Of a stretch of 64,000 bases of DNA, positions 18,960 to 28,763 are shown one piece after another. Location of the stretch: assembly GCA_965238155.1 (NCBI GenBank), contig OZ250175.1, forward strand, positions 310,001 to 374,000, given 5' to 3'. The stretch's first letter is position 1, and every line of letters begins with the position of its first letter. Both the position numbers and the translations under genes were made by a program. The notes below the pieces were generated by a model. That model had not been told where the DNA came from, made no database searches, and was given only the letters and a program-made list of their open reading frames with translations. Source of the stretch: BJGV01 sp964196335. Lineage in GTDB: Bacteria > Pseudomonadota > Gammaproteobacteria > Burkholderiales > Nitrosomonadaceae.

Positions 18960-19397
18960 TTATTCGGCAGATGTAACAGCAATTTTCTTTGGTTGAACAG
19001 ACTGCCGCTTCGGAATAATAATCTCTAATACCCCGTTTTTGGATTTTGCTGATATTTCTTCTGAATTTGCCGTATCGGGCAAGCTGAAACGACGATGGAA
19101 AGATCCATAAGTACGTTCAACACGCTTATATCCATCTTTCTCAGTTATTGCTTCGGACTTCTTCTCACCCTTGATGGTAAGGACTCCTTCTTCCATGCTG
19201 ACATCTGTTTCATCAGGCCGGACCCCCGGAAGATCTGCGTGAAGAACAAACTTATCCTTCTCTTCCTTGATATCTACAGCCGGCGCCCATGCTGCCGTAG
19301 CTACAGACCCTTCACTGGGCCCCCATATAGGAGCACGTTCCAGCTCTCCCTGTAATTGATTTAGCCAGCCCCACGGTTCATAACGATTAATAGCCAT
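18960..19397 (-). CDS. Hsp20/alpha-crystallin small heat-shock protein
   Basis: ATP-independent holdase chaperone of 145 residues. The alpha-crystallin domain (about 45-140) starts with APAVDIKEEKDKFVLHADLPG and contains GVLTIKGEK. The C-terminal KNGVLEIIIPK is the family A-x-x-n-G-v-L motif region. The ATG at 19397 is chosen over that at 19409 because GGAGG lies 7 bp before it. A sigma32-type promoter lies about 70-95 bp upstream. Confidence 0.95.
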   Translation of the reverse strand: MAINRYEPWGWLNQLQGELERAPIWGPSEGSVATAAWAPAVDIKEEKDKFVLHADLPGVRPDETDVSMEEGVLTIKGEKKSEAITEKDGYKRVERTYGSFHRRFSLPDTANSEEISAKSKNGVLEIIIPKRQSVQPKKIAVTSAE

Positions 19398-19433
19398 TAT
19401 AGCCTCCATATAAATTGATTCCTTTTAACTGTT

Positions 19434-19451
19434 CCGGAAATATTTTTCCGG
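19434..19451 (-). other. Leader hairpin of the hsp20 mRNA
   Basis: A 7-bp perfect stem CCGGAAA / TTTCCGG with a 4-base loop, lying in the predicted 5' leader between the promoter and the ribosome site. It does not include the GGAGG, so a direct thermometer role is not supported by what I can see. Confidence 0.5.
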
Positions 19452-19465
19452 TTCTCTGGTAATTA

Positions 19466-19493
19466 ATATAGGGCCGTTTTTTTTCTTTTCAAG
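19466..19493 (-). promoter_or_regulatory. sigma32-type promoter of hsp20
   Basis: On the minus strand: CTTGAAA (19487-19493), 13 bp, then CCCTATAT (19466-19473). This fits the RpoH consensus (CTTGAAA, 13-15 bp, CCCCATnT) closely, and a small heat-shock gene follows. Confidence 0.82.
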
Positions 19494-19615
19494 TAACACA
19501 AATCCTATCTTCTTCATGAAGATCCGTTAGCTTAAAGCCTAGATGATTTCTACCTGCAATAATGTAACTATATTTCTAAAAGATTTTACTAATCAATATG
19601 ACAGAGTTAAAAGTA

Positions 19616-19864
19616 TTAGCTCTGATCACTTTTTGTCCATTGTTCTGGTGTCAGTGTTTTCATGGACAGCGCATGAATCTCCTGCTCCATTTTTTTCCCT
19701 AGCGCACGGTAAACCAGTTGATGCTGCTGTACCATATTCTTGTCTCGAAATTCAGTGCTGACAATAATGGCACTAAAATGATGGCCGTCATCACCCTCTA
19801 CACGTACTAATTCGCATGGCAAAGTATTCTCAATATGCATTTTTATGCTTTCTGATGTAACCAT
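19616..19864 (-). CDS. BolA/IbaG family protein
   Basis: Protein of 82 residues of the BolA family, known to act with monothiol glutaredoxins in iron-sulfur and redox handling. The conserved part is EGDDGHHFSAIIVSTEF, with HQLVYRALG after it. Its place after the mla/ABC exporter block matches the IbaG (YrbA) branch; murA, often next, is not here. Confidence 0.88.
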   Translation of the reverse strand: MVTSESIKMHIENTLPCELVRVEGDDGHHFSAIIVSTEFRDKNMVQQHQLVYRALGKKMEQEIHALSMKTLTPEQWTKSDQS

Positions 19865-19933
19865 TCTGAACTCCTTTAATTTAAAAATATCTTCTATTCT
19901 TTTACTTAGTCTCTATTCACAAAAAATAATAGT

Positions 19934-20689
19934 TTATTGGCGAAGCTTGTACCCTGTCTTAAGCATTTGCAATGTTATCCATGATACTGTTAGAAAACAT
20001 ATTGCTACAACCGTAAGACTAAAGTAGGGCGATATATCTGAAACACCGAAAAAGCCGTAGCGAAAACCGTCAATCACATAGAAAAAAGGATTGAAGTGTG
20101 AAAGGTCTTCCCAAAAAGGTGGTAACGAATGAATTGTATAAAATACGCCAGACAAGAATGTCAGTGGCAAGATAACAAAGTTCTGAAACGCAGCAAGCTG
20201 ATCAAACTTCTCAGCCCAAATAGCAGCAATAATACCCAAAGCTCCCAGGAATCCATTACCTATTAAGGCAAAAATAAAGATCCACAAAAGTGACTGTAAC
20301 GGCATATCAAAAAATATTAATGTCGCCAGATAAACGCCGGTCCCTACTAGTAATCCACGTACTATAGATGCTAATACATAGGCTATAAATATTTCCATGT
20401 AAGACAGTGGAGACAATAAAACAAATACGATACTTCCGGATATTTTTGATTGGATTAGACTGGATGCCGAATTTGCAAAAGCATTTTGCAGCATGGCCAT
20501 CATCACCAGACCCGGGATCAGGAAAGTTGTGTATGTAACGCCAGGGTATGCCTGAGCACGTTCTTCCAGTATATGAGAAAATATTAATAAATAAATCAGA
20601 GTAGCTATCATTGGTGCAAATATGGACTGAAGACCAACTTTCCAGAATCGTAACAGCTCCTTATGAAGAAGAGTATAGAAACCGCTCAT
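19934..20689 (-). CDS. ABC-2 type exporter permease
   Basis: Inner-membrane permease of 251 residues with six predicted helices and the ABC-2 pattern (FLIPGLVMMAMLQNAFANS, then LPLTFLSGVFYTIHSLPPFW). It overlaps the ATPase gene by 4 bp, so the two make one exporter resembling E. coli YadH/YadG. The substrate cannot be read from the sequence. Confidence 0.9.
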   Translation of the reverse strand: MSGFYTLLHKELLRFWKVGLQSIFAPMIATLIYLLIFSHILEERAQAYPGVTYTTFLIPGLVMMAMLQNAFANSASSLIQSKISGSIVFVLLSPLSYMEIFIAYVLASIVRGLLVGTGVYLATLIFFDMPLQSLLWIFIFALIGNGFLGALGIIAAIWAEKFDQLAAFQNFVILPLTFLSGVFYTIHSLPPFWEDLSHFNPFFYVIDGFRYGFFGVSDISPYFSLTVVAICFLTVSWITLQMLKTGYKLRQ

Positions 20690-21603
20690 ACAGGTTCCAG
20701 ATTTTCAGTGTTGCCCATAATTTTTACAAAAACCTCTTTAAGGTCAGGTTGCATCAACTCCATTTCCAGCACCCGTACCTGCGCTATACGCAATGCTGCC
20801 AATACACTCTCAATCTTTAAATAATTATTTACTCTCAAGATAAAACAACCTTCAGTATAATTTTCTAGTAGTGGCTGCAGCTCCGATGGTAATGTATCAG
20901 ATGATAAACGTAGTCTTATCAAACACCCATTAGAATTATTTATGAGATTTTTAGTACTATCGAGAGCTACAATTTTTCCTTGTTTAAGCATGGCGACACG
21001 ACTACATAACGCTTCAGCTTCATCCAGATAATGAGTAGTGAGCACAATGGTGTGACCATCACGGTTTAGTTGTTTTATAAAATGCCAGAGTGACTGGCGT
21101 AATTCTACATCGACGCCGGCAGTAGGCTCATCTAGTATGATCACCGGCGGCTTGTGTACCAATGCCTGGGCTACCAATACACGACGCTTCATTCCACCTG
21201 ATAATGTACGCATATTGGCATTTTCTTTGTCGCGTAGGCCTAAGTGATAGAGTATCTCATCTATCCAGGCATCGTTATTTCTCAGACCATAATAACCGGA
21301 TTGAATAGAGAGTGTTTCTCGTACGGAAAAAAACGGGTCGAAAACCAACTCTTGTGGCACTACTCCAACTATGCGACGGGCCTGACGATAGCTTGTCACT
21401 ACATCATGCCCCATTATACTGGCTACACCATTGCTGGGTAATGTTAACCCCGCGAGCACGTTGATTAGCGTAGTCTTGCCGGCACCATTTGGGCCCAGTA
21501 AAGCAAAAAATTCTCCCTGTTTAATTTCAAGATCGATGCCTAGCAGAGCATCCACTGGTCCATAGTGTTTGTATACTTGCTTTACTTCAATTGCTGGGAT
21601 CAT
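20686..21603 (-). CDS. ABC-2 type exporter ATPase
   Basis: ATP-binding subunit (305 residues). Walker A is GPNGAGKTT, the signature is LSGGMKRRV, Walker B is VIILDEPTAGVD, and the H-loop is TTHYLDEAE. The C-terminal extension of about 70 residues is usual for drug/polysaccharide-type ABC-2 ATPases. Partner of the permease immediately downstream. Confidence 0.93.
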   Translation of the reverse strand: MIPAIEVKQVYKHYGPVDALLGIDLEIKQGEFFALLGPNGAGKTTLINVLAGLTLPSNGVASIMGHDVVTSYRQARRIVGVVPQELVFDPFFSVRETLSIQSGYYGLRNNDAWIDEILYHLGLRDKENANMRTLSGGMKRRVLVAQALVHKPPVIILDEPTAGVDVELRQSLWHFIKQLNRDGHTIVLTTHYLDEAEALCSRVAMLKQGKIVALDSTKNLINNSNGCLIRLRLSSDTLPSELQPLLENYTEGCFILRVNNYLKIESVLAALRIAQVRVLEMELMQPDLKEVFVKIMGNTENLEPV

Positions 21604-21770
21604 TGGAAAAATATATTGGGAAAAATATTTGCTACAGATTCAGCGAACAGTATTGACTACATGAAAAGCGTATATCTCATTGTATAAGTAAATATGAAGA
21701 CGGCAATTTAGCTCAAAGTGAACCGCTATAAGTATTTACTTTTTTACGGTGCGCCCTCAAACATTCCTTG

Positions 21771-22052
21771 TTATACCAACGGAACTAACTCGGCAACGCC
21801 ATACAACTGGGTAAGATTTTTCAGATTTTCTGGTATATTCGAAAAACATAGTCGCTGATTTTTCTTCTGTGCTTTTCGCTGCCATTCCAATAACATACTG
21901 ACCGCTGATGAATCAACCTCAGTTACTTGCGCGAGATCAATAATCAAGTCAGTCCGATCAAATAAATTGACGCCTTGTTCTATTACTTCTACTACGTTAG
22001 CTATAGTTATAGGCCCTTGAACACTTAGTTTGTCGCCATCACGTAATATCAT
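21771..22052 (-). CDS. mlaB: MlaB, STAS-domain subunit
   Basis: Cytoplasmic STAS-domain protein of 93 residues, a regulatory subunit of the MlaFEDB phospholipid transporter in the inner membrane. The DSSAVSMLLEWQRKA segment is the STAS core helix. It starts one base after the mlaC stop codon. A gap of 168 bp without a gene separates it from the ABC exporter that follows. Confidence 0.88.
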   Translation of the reverse strand: MILRDGDKLSVQGPITIANVVEVIEQGVNLFDRTDLIIDLAQVTEVDSSAVSMLLEWQRKAQKKNQRLCFSNIPENLKNLTQLYGVAELVPLV

Positions 22053-22053
22053 C

Positions 22054-22722
22054 TCACGTTGTCTTGAACTGTATAGTCAGTGCTGTACTTTTTTCTTTTT
22101 CTTTATCTTTCGCTTCCAGCGTACGATTTTTCTTATTGAGTGCTTTGAGCAGTCCCTCAACCCCACCCGAACGAATTTTGGAATTGAAAGAACCTCTGTA
22201 ATTAATTACCAAACTTATCCCCGCTACCGTTATATCGTACACTTTCCAGGCATTATTAATTTTTTCCATACTGTAATCAATAGATACGGGCTGACCATGG
22301 GATCGTATTATCTTCGTTTTTACCGTGGTATCAGTTTTTCCTGCCATATTTTTAACCGGTGATACCTTTATTGTATGATCGCTATAAACTGCCAGAGCTT
22401 TATAGTAAGTACGCACAAGTAACGTACGGAATTCTTCCTCCAGCTTCTTTTTCTGCTGTGGTGAAGCCTTAGACCAATTCTTACCCATAGCAAGCCGCGT
22501 CATGCGGGTAAAATTGAAATGTGGCAATATTTTGGATTTCACCAGATTAAGAATCTTTGCTTTATTACCAGATCGAATGTCCTTGTCTCGCTTGATAATT
22601 GCAAGGACTTCTTGCGCAGTTTTTTCCACCAAAGTATCAGGCCTAGTTTCAACCGCCCATGTGACAGGTGTCAATAACAATGTAGATAACAATACTACAA
22701 TACTAAATTTTATCTTCTTCAT
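22054..22722 (-). CDS. mlaC: MlaC, periplasmic phospholipid carrier
   Basis: Ttg2D-family carrier that shuttles phospholipids between the outer-membrane and inner-membrane Mla complexes. It has an N-terminal signal peptide (MKKIKFSIVVLLSTLLL, cleavage near residue 24) and the core FNFTRMTRLAMGKNW. The ATG at 22722 is preferred over a GTG at 22734 because GAGAG lies just before it. The C-terminal tail is lysine- and glutamate-rich. Confidence 0.92.
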   Translation of the reverse strand: MKKIKFSIVVLLSTLLLTPVTWAVETRPDTLVEKTAQEVLAIIKRDKDIRSGNKAKILNLVKSKILPHFNFTRMTRLAMGKNWSKASPQQKKKLEEEFRTLLVRTYYKALAVYSDHTIKVSPVKNMAGKTDTTVKTKIIRSHGQPVSIDYSMEKINNAWKVYDITVAGISLVINYRGSFNSKIRSGGVEGLLKALNKKNRTLEAKDKEKEKSTALTIQFKTT

Positions 22723-22796
22723 AAATTCTCTCACTATTATTAATTACTTTTATTCAAAAAACCCGGATCAGATGTAGGGTAACAACACAGCTAAAT

Positions 22797-23279
22797 TCAG
22801 AATTTACTACTATCATCTCCATCATCCTCTGATGCTTTATCAAATAAGAACTGTCCAATCATATCTTCCAGCACTAGCGCTGAATTAGTTTTCATGATCT
22901 TGTCGCCACTCTTTAACATACCCTCATCTCCACCTGCAGCCAGACCAACGTACTGCTCTCCCAGTAATCCAGAAGTAAGAATACTGGCAAAAGTATCCTT
23001 GGGGAATTGATAGCGGTCATCTATATTCATAGTTACTGCAGCATCAAACGTTTTAGTACTAAACTGAATATCCATCACACGCCCAACTACTACACCGGCA
23101 CTTTTTACAGGTGCCCTGATTTTCAGGCCGCCAATATTCTCAAAACTTCCAACCAGGGTATAGCTTTTTTCCTCACTATAGGTACCCAAGTTTCCTACTT
23201 TCAACGCTAATATTAATAATGCGCCAATCCCTGCAATAACAAATAAGCCTACCCATAAATCCATTGTTGCTCGCTGCAT
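22797..23279 (-). CDS. mlaD: MlaD, MCE-domain lipid-binding subunit
   Basis: Inner-membrane-anchored MCE protein of 160 residues that forms the hexameric lipid ring on the periplasmic side. One N-terminal helix (about 7-27) is followed by the MCE domain (YTLVGSFENIGGLKIRAPVK, then GLLGEQYVGL). The C-terminus is acidic. It touches mlaE by one base. Confidence 0.94.
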   Translation of the reverse strand: MQRATMDLWVGLFVIAGIGALLILALKVGNLGTYSEEKSYTLVGSFENIGGLKIRAPVKSAGVVVGRVMDIQFSTKTFDAAVTMNIDDRYQFPKDTFASILTSGLLGEQYVGLAAGGDEGMLKSGDKIMKTNSALVLEDMIGQFLFDKASEDDGDDSSKF

Positions 23280-24076
23280 CAGCCTACTCCTCTAAACATA
23301 AATGAGGTCAAGACAAAATCTAATCCTAATATCACAAGCGCTGAAGTTACTACAGTGCGAGTAGTAGCGCCGGATACCCCTTCCGCTGTTGGCTGCGCAT
23401 CATAACCCTCAAAAACAGCAATTGCTGTGATAGCCACACCAAAAACGCAAGTCTTAATAATGCCGTTGACAATATCAAACCTAAAATCCACCACACTCTG
23501 CATTTGTGACCAGAACGAACCTTCATCCACACCGATAAGTACCACTGCTACTAAATACCCGCCAAATATTCCCATTGCAGAGAACATTGCCACCAAGAGC
23601 GGCATCGAAATTACTCCGGCCCAAAATCGCGGCGCAACAACCCTTGCGATCGGGTCTACAGCCATCATCCCCATCGCCTCCAGCTGCTCTGTGGCTTTCA
23701 TTAATCCAATCTCAGCTGTAATAGCAGAACCTGCACGGCTGGCAAACAATAATGCAGCCACAACCGGTCCCAGCTCACGAACCAATGATAACGCTACTAA
23801 TGTTCCTACAGCCGTTTCCGCACCATATTTCTGCAATGTTTCATATCCTTGTAAACCAAGGACCATCCCAACAAACAGCCCGGACACCAGTATTATGATC
23901 ATCGTTAGTACACCGGTAAAATAAAGCTCACGAATGATCAGGCCAAAACGCCGTATGCTGGTACCCGATTTCAGCAGTACCAAACTAAAAAAACGGGCGG
24001 CATAACCCAGCCGCCATACACTGTCGATCACTCGATGACCGACACCTCGGATGCCAATGACAATTCGCCTAGGCAA
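23279..24076 (-). CDS. mlaE: MlaE, phospholipid ABC permease
   Basis: Permease of the Mla lipid transporter, 265 residues, about five to six helices. The family core is ELGPVVAALLFASRAGSAIT, then AEIGLMKATEQLEAM. It overlaps mlaF by 8 bp. Confidence 0.95.
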   Translation of the reverse strand: MPRRIVIGIRGVGHRVIDSVWRLGYAARFFSLVLLKSGTSIRRFGLIIRELYFTGVLTMIIILVSGLFVGMVLGLQGYETLQKYGAETAVGTLVALSLVRELGPVVAALLFASRAGSAITAEIGLMKATEQLEAMGMMAVDPIARVVAPRFWAGVISMPLLVAMFSAMGIFGGYLVAVVLIGVDEGSFWSQMQSVVDFRFDIVNGIIKTCVFGVAITAIAVFEGYDAQPTAEGVSGATTRTVVTSALVILGLDFVLTSFMFRGVG

Positions 24077-24881
24077 GCCTATTCTCCATATTTAAATCGG
24101 TTGCATATTTTTCTGCAGGATAATGAAATGGAACCGGACCATCTACCTCGCTATGAATAAACTGATGTACAAAAGGTGAAACTGATTCTCTCACTTCTGA
24201 CGGTGTGCCATGTGCAGCTATTACTCCCTCAGAAATAAAATAAACATAGTCTACAATTTTCAACGACTCATGCACATCGTGCGTTACCAAAATTGATGTC
24301 ATTCCTAGCGCCTCCGTAAGGCGCCGAATCAGATTCCCAATGATACTCAGAGAAATAGGGTCGAGTCCCGCAAATGGCTCATCGTACATTACAAGCATTG
24401 GATCAAGTGCAATCGAGCGAGCCAAGGCTACCCGACGAGCCATACCGCCGGAGAGTTCTCCCGGCATCAAATTATGTGCGCCGCGCAAACCGACTGCATG
24501 TAGCTTCATAAACACAAGATCACGAATTACAGACTCCGGTAAATCAGTATGCTCTCTCATCTGGAATGCTACATTGTCAAATACTGATAAGTCTGTAAAT
24601 AATGCGCCAAACTGGAACAACATACTCATTTTTCTACGTAGTGAGAACAACTTATTTCTGCCCAGTTCATGCACTATTTGATTGTCAACTTTAACGTAAC
24701 CTGAAGACGGAGTTACCGTGCCCCCGATCAAACGTAACAAAGTAGTCTTGCCACAACCACTGCCTCCCATAATACCTATAACCTTGCCGCGTGGCATGGT
24801 CATATTTATTCCTTTAAGAATGGCACGTTCGTCGTAGGAAAAATTTAAATCTTTGATTTCGACTAAGGCTTTGGTTGTCAT
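24069..24881 (-). CDS. mlaF: MlaF, phospholipid ABC ATPase
   Basis: ATPase of the Mla system, 270 residues. Walker A is GGSGCGKTT, the signature is LSGGMARRV, Walker B is VMYDEPFAGLDPIS, and the H-loop is VTHDVHE. First gene of mlaFEDCB. Confidence 0.95.
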   Translation of the reverse strand: MTTKALVEIKDLNFSYDERAILKGINMTMPRGKVIGIMGGSGCGKTTLLRLIGGTVTPSSGYVKVDNQIVHELGRNKLFSLRRKMSMLFQFGALFTDLSVFDNVAFQMREHTDLPESVIRDLVFMKLHAVGLRGAHNLMPGELSGGMARRVALARSIALDPMLVMYDEPFAGLDPISLSIIGNLIRRLTEALGMTSILVTHDVHESLKIVDYVYFISEGVIAAHGTPSEVRESVSPFVHQFIHSEVDGPVPFHYPAEKYATDLNMENRLA

Positions 24882-25033
24882 GCTGTTAAGAAAGCCGATA
24901 CTTGATTTGACAGGCTTTTTATCTAATTCAGCCGTCTATTAAGTACTGACCAATAATTAATTAGTTTATTGTGAATACCAATATCGGCTCGGATATACGT
25001 ATCTTGATAATTAATAAGCATTGTACTAGGGGA

Positions 25034-25804
25034 CTAAGGGTAAAGCAAAAGCAACCGGTATCCGGCCGCATTTAAATCACCGCTATCAATTTTTAGCGTT
25101 ACACTAATTTCTTTATCGGGCTCAATAGTGTCTGAAAGGTGCCTGTTTTCTTCAAGATACTCGCCGGGGGTAAAAATACGGCTTGCAAGGGCTCGGTCCC
25201 GGGTATCGGTGAGAGTGAGTTCAAGTGAAGGAAATACCTGAGGAAAAGTTGCTTGATTACGTATCATTACTGTTAGCGTAGTAATGCCTTGTTGTTGTGC
25301 TGTTCCCTTCTGCATATCAGATGATTCAATACTCAATAATTCTGTTTGTTGCGATACTGGTATTTTACAATTTAAAACCTCACAATATTGTTCCAGATAC
25401 GGCCTGGCTGAAGGTGCGAAAACAGCAAGCTCTGCACGATATAAATAGATAGCCTGTCCCGCCAGGGCACCCAAAAGAAATATATTAATAAAACCCCATA
25501 CACGCGAAATCCTGGGTGACTGAATAGCGTCAAAAGCGTAGGACTCATGCTCTTCTGTTTTTGTCACGGCCGATACTTCTGCAGCCAACACCTCATTTTG
25601 TGTATCTTTTTTTTCTTCTTCACTCTCAATTGATAGCTCTAAGGATTTATCGACGTCTAACTCCTGTAACGTAGCCAGATCAGCAAAACTATTAAAAACC
25701 TGTAAGCAATGTCCGCAGCGTACGTTACCCTCTTGCATCTGCAAATGCTGTGGAGTCACTTTAAAAACAGAAGCACAATTAGGACAGCGAGTTACCAACG
25801 CCAT
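25034..25804 (-). CDS. DUF3426 zinc-ribbon membrane protein
   Basis: Protein of 256 residues. The N-terminal MJ0042-type zinc ribbon is CPNCASVFKVTP ... RCGHC (two CxxC pairs, residues 8-33), then an acidic linker, one membrane helix (about 106-126) and a C-terminal DUF3426 domain outside the cytoplasm. Its function is unknown. It lies 3 bp after prmA, a common betaproteobacterial arrangement. Confidence 0.87.
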   Translation of the reverse strand: MALVTRCPNCASVFKVTPQHLQMQEGNVRCGHCLQVFNSFADLATLQELDVDKSLELSIESEEEKKDTQNEVLAAEVSAVTKTEEHESYAFDAIQSPRISRVWGFINIFLLGALAGQAIYLYRAELAVFAPSARPYLEQYCEVLNCKIPVSQQTELLSIESSDMQKGTAQQQGITTLTVMIRNQATFPQVFPSLELTLTDTRDRALASRIFTPGEYLEENRHLSDTIEPDKEISVTLKIDSGDLNAAGYRLLLLYP

Positions 25805-25807
25805 ATA

Positions 25808-26743
25808 TTAATTTTCCAATATTTTTACTTTCTTATTCCTATCAGTAATGCCCACCCCCCCCTGTTCTCTTGCAAGATGCATCTTGAACCATTGCTGATA
25901 GGCCTGTTCAACTTCTTTTACCTGTTCCGTTAGTATGCCAGAAAGTACAATACTCCCATTATTTCTACTAGCACGCATCAGTAAGGGAGTAAGTAAGATC
26001 AGAGGATTGGCAAGTATATTCGCAACAACTACATCTGCCCACCCATACATTGTCTGATCTGCTTTAGACATATAATCAGCCAAATAAAACTCTGCTTTAT
26101 TTTGATCACATTGATTTTGTGCAGCGTTCTTGATACTTGATTCAACTGCATGAGGATCTATATCAACCCCAACCACACGACCCGCCCCCAGTTTTAGTGC
26201 AGCAATAGCTAGTATGCCGGATCCACAACCGTAATCGAGCACTTGTTCGCCGCCTTGTAAATTTTCGTCAAGCCAAGCAAGACATAATTTGGTAGTTGGG
26301 TGACTGCCAGTACCAAAAGCCAGCCCCGGGTCAAGCATAAGATTAGTGGCTGCAGGGTCAGGTACTTGATGCCAACTAGGGACTATCCATAACCTTGATG
26401 ATATTTTAATGGGTCCGAATTGTGACTGAGTGAGACGCACCCAGTCCTGATCTTCAACTTTCTTAATCCTGTAGACGGGCAAACAAGGCAATTGAGAACT
26501 TTGTGCTGCCGTTTGCATGATTGCCGTTACATCCACAGCTTCTTCAAAGAGAGCGGTTATTTCTACGTTAGACCAAATTGTTTTTGGTAAATCATTAACC
26601 TGCTCAAATAATGATTGCTCATGCTGCGTTCCAGTAGCGGCATCGTGAATATCTACTGACAAAGCGCCTAGTTCAATTAATAAGTTACTCAATGCTTCGG
26701 TATGAGCGGCGCCAGTTTCAATGATGAGCGCTGTCCAATACAT
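25808..26743 (-). CDS. prmA: Ribosomal protein L11 methyltransferase
   Basis: SAM-dependent enzyme that trimethylates L11, 311 residues. Motif I is LDYGCGSGILAIAALKLGA, preceded by DPGLAFGTGSHPTT, and VVANILANPL carries the active-site region. It follows accB-accC. Confidence 0.96.
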   Translation of the reverse strand: MYWTALIIETGAAHTEALSNLLIELGALSVDIHDAATGTQHEQSLFEQVNDLPKTIWSNVEITALFEEAVDVTAIMQTAAQSSQLPCLPVYRIKKVEDQDWVRLTQSQFGPIKISSRLWIVPSWHQVPDPAATNLMLDPGLAFGTGSHPTTKLCLAWLDENLQGGEQVLDYGCGSGILAIAALKLGAGRVVGVDIDPHAVESSIKNAAQNQCDQNKAEFYLADYMSKADQTMYGWADVVVANILANPLILLTPLLMRASRNNGSIVLSGILTEQVKEVEQAYQQWFKMHLAREQGGVGITDRNKKVKILEN

Positions 26744-26867
26744 ACTAAAGCATGGATAAATTCAGTTTAACTAAACCATACTTACTTAACATATCATATG
26801 TATTCTTTATTGCGTTTATTTTGTTTGTAACAGCAGACCAGGTAAATGTTACAAATGCAATGACTTT

Positions 26868-28223
26868 TTACCCTTGCTTGTTGTGTTGCGCCAGCATTTG
26901 TTCGAGATAATGGATGGTAGAACCGCCACGCAAAAATGCCGAGTCATGCAATAAATCAAGATGTAACGGAATGTTGGTCATAATCCCTTCAACCACCATT
27001 TCTGATAATGCAATTCGCATACGTGCAATAGCCTGGTCTCGATTATCACCATAGGCAATTACTTTGCCTATTAAAGAATCATAATAAGGCGGTACCGTAT
27101 AATTATGATAAACATGAGAATCAACCCGTATACCAGGGCCACCCGGCGCATGATACTGAGTAATTCGGCCGGCAGATGGAATAAGCTTATAAGGATCTTC
27201 GGCATTAATGCGACACTCTATCGCATGCCCTTTTGGCACAATATCTTTCTGTCGAATATTTAGTTTTTCACCTGCTGCAACACGAATTTGTTGTTGTACC
27301 AAATCAATTCCGGTAACTGCTTCAGTGATAGGGTGCTCTACCTGCAGACGCGTATTCATTTCAATGAAATAAAATTCTTTTTTCTCAAACAAGAATTCAA
27401 AGGTACCTACGCCTCGATACCCAATGCGACGACAGGCATCGGCACAACGAGAACCTATTTTATCCCGCATTCTGGGATGAAGATCGGGTGCCGGTGCTTC
27501 CTCAATAATTTTCTGATTACGTCTCTGTACCGAACAATCCCTTTCTCCTAAATAGATAGCGTTTTTATGCTCATCAACTAAAACCTGGAACTCGATGTGC
27601 CGTGGGTTTTCCATAAACTTTTCTGCATACAGCATGGGATTACCAAAAGCAGCCTGTGCTTCATTTCGAGTCATGATTACTGCATTAGATAATGCCGCTT
27701 CAGTGTGCACCACCCGCATTCCACGTCCACCCCCTCCACCAGATGCTTTAATGATTACCGGATAACCAATGGCACGAACTATTCCTTTTATTTCCTCAGG
27801 GGACTCAGGCAAGGCGCCATCAGAACCCGGAACACAAGGTACTCCGGCTTTTTTCATGGCGTTTTTAGCATTAACCTTATCCCCCATAAGTCGAATAGTT
27901 TCAGGGCGGGGGCCGATAAAAACAAATCCACTTTTTTCCACCCGTTCAGCAAAATCAGCATTCTCTGCAAGAAACCCGTATCCCGGATGAATTGCTTCAG
28001 AATCTGTTACCTCTGCTGCGCTTATAATTGCAGGAATATTAAGATAACTCTGATTAGATGGTGCCGGCCCAATACAAACTGACTCGTCTGCTAGTTTTAC
28101 GTATTTTGCTTCAGTATCTGCTTCAGAATGTACTGCAACTGTTTTGATGCCCATCTCCCGGCAGGCACGCTGAATTCGCAAAGCAATCTCGCCCCGATTG
28201 GCTATAAGTATTTTTTCAAACAT
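26868..28223 (-). CDS. accC: Biotin carboxylase
   Basis: AccC subunit of acetyl-CoA carboxylase, which carboxylates biotin on AccB using ATP and bicarbonate, the first step of fatty-acid synthesis. It has 451 residues. IANRGEIALRI opens it, the ATP-grasp glycine loop is KASGGGGGRGMR, and EMNTRLQVEHPITE is the active-site signature. It follows accB by about 90 bp. Confidence 0.98.
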   Translation of the reverse strand: MFEKILIANRGEIALRIQRACREMGIKTVAVHSEADTEAKYVKLADESVCIGPAPSNQSYLNIPAIISAAEVTDSEAIHPGYGFLAENADFAERVEKSGFVFIGPRPETIRLMGDKVNAKNAMKKAGVPCVPGSDGALPESPEEIKGIVRAIGYPVIIKASGGGGGRGMRVVHTEAALSNAVIMTRNEAQAAFGNPMLYAEKFMENPRHIEFQVLVDEHKNAIYLGERDCSVQRRNQKIIEEAPAPDLHPRMRDKIGSRCADACRRIGYRGVGTFEFLFEKKEFYFIEMNTRLQVEHPITEAVTGIDLVQQQIRVAAGEKLNIRQKDIVPKGHAIECRINAEDPYKLIPSAGRITQYHAPGGPGIRVDSHVYHNYTVPPYYDSLIGKVIAYGDNRDQAIARMRIALSEMVVEGIMTNIPLHLDLLHDSAFLRGGSTIHYLEQMLAQHNKQG

Positions 28224-28310
28224 ATCTGTTTAGGTAAACCCTATTCTGAATGACGAGGGTATGAATTGCCCTTCAACTCGGTAACCCCCAAAGAAATTAT
28301 CAAGTAAACA

Positions 28311-28763
28311 TCATTCAATAACGAATAATGCCTCACCGTATTCAACCGGCTGACCATTCTCAATCAAAATTGCTTTGATAATGCCATCCTTATCAGCTTC
28401 AATTTCGTTAAGAAGTTTCATCGCCTCAATAATGCACAAAGTTTCTCCTACTTTAACCGTTTGCCCCACTTCTACAAATGGATCACTCCCGGGTGCAGAC
28501 GTACGATAGAAAGTTCCGACCATAGGAGATTTAACTATATGGCCGGCCGGCAGTTCCTCTTCAATTTTGCTCAAAATCTTGGTTTCTGGCACTGAGGCTA
28601 CAGTTGGCGCTGCAACTGCCGGTGCGTTAACCTGAACCGGTATTCCGGCTCCTGCCCCTGATTTACTGATACGGACCCTTTCCTCTCCTTCAGTGATTTC
28701 TAACTCGGAGATACTTGACTCTTCAACTAAATCAATTAATTTCTTAAGCTTTCTTAGATCCAT
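28311..28763 (-). CDS. accB: Biotin carboxyl carrier protein
   Basis: AccB, which carries the carboxybiotin arm of acetyl-CoA carboxylase. It has 150 residues: an N-terminal helical part, an Ala/Pro/Val-rich linker (about 55-75) and the biotinyl domain with the modified lysine in EAMKLLNEIEAD. Confidence 0.97.
   Translation of the reverse strand: MDLRKLKKLIDLVEESSISELEITEGEERVRISKSGAGAGIPVQVNAPAVAAPTVASVPETKILSKIEEELPAGHIVKSPMVGTFYRTSAPGSDPFVEVGQTVKVGETLCIIEAMKLLNEIEADKDGIIKAILIENGQPVEYGEALFVIE

Noticed and set aside
19397..19460. RNA thermometer in the hsp20 leader
   Set aside because: The visible hairpin does not pair with the GGAGG, and no U-rich partner for it is evident.
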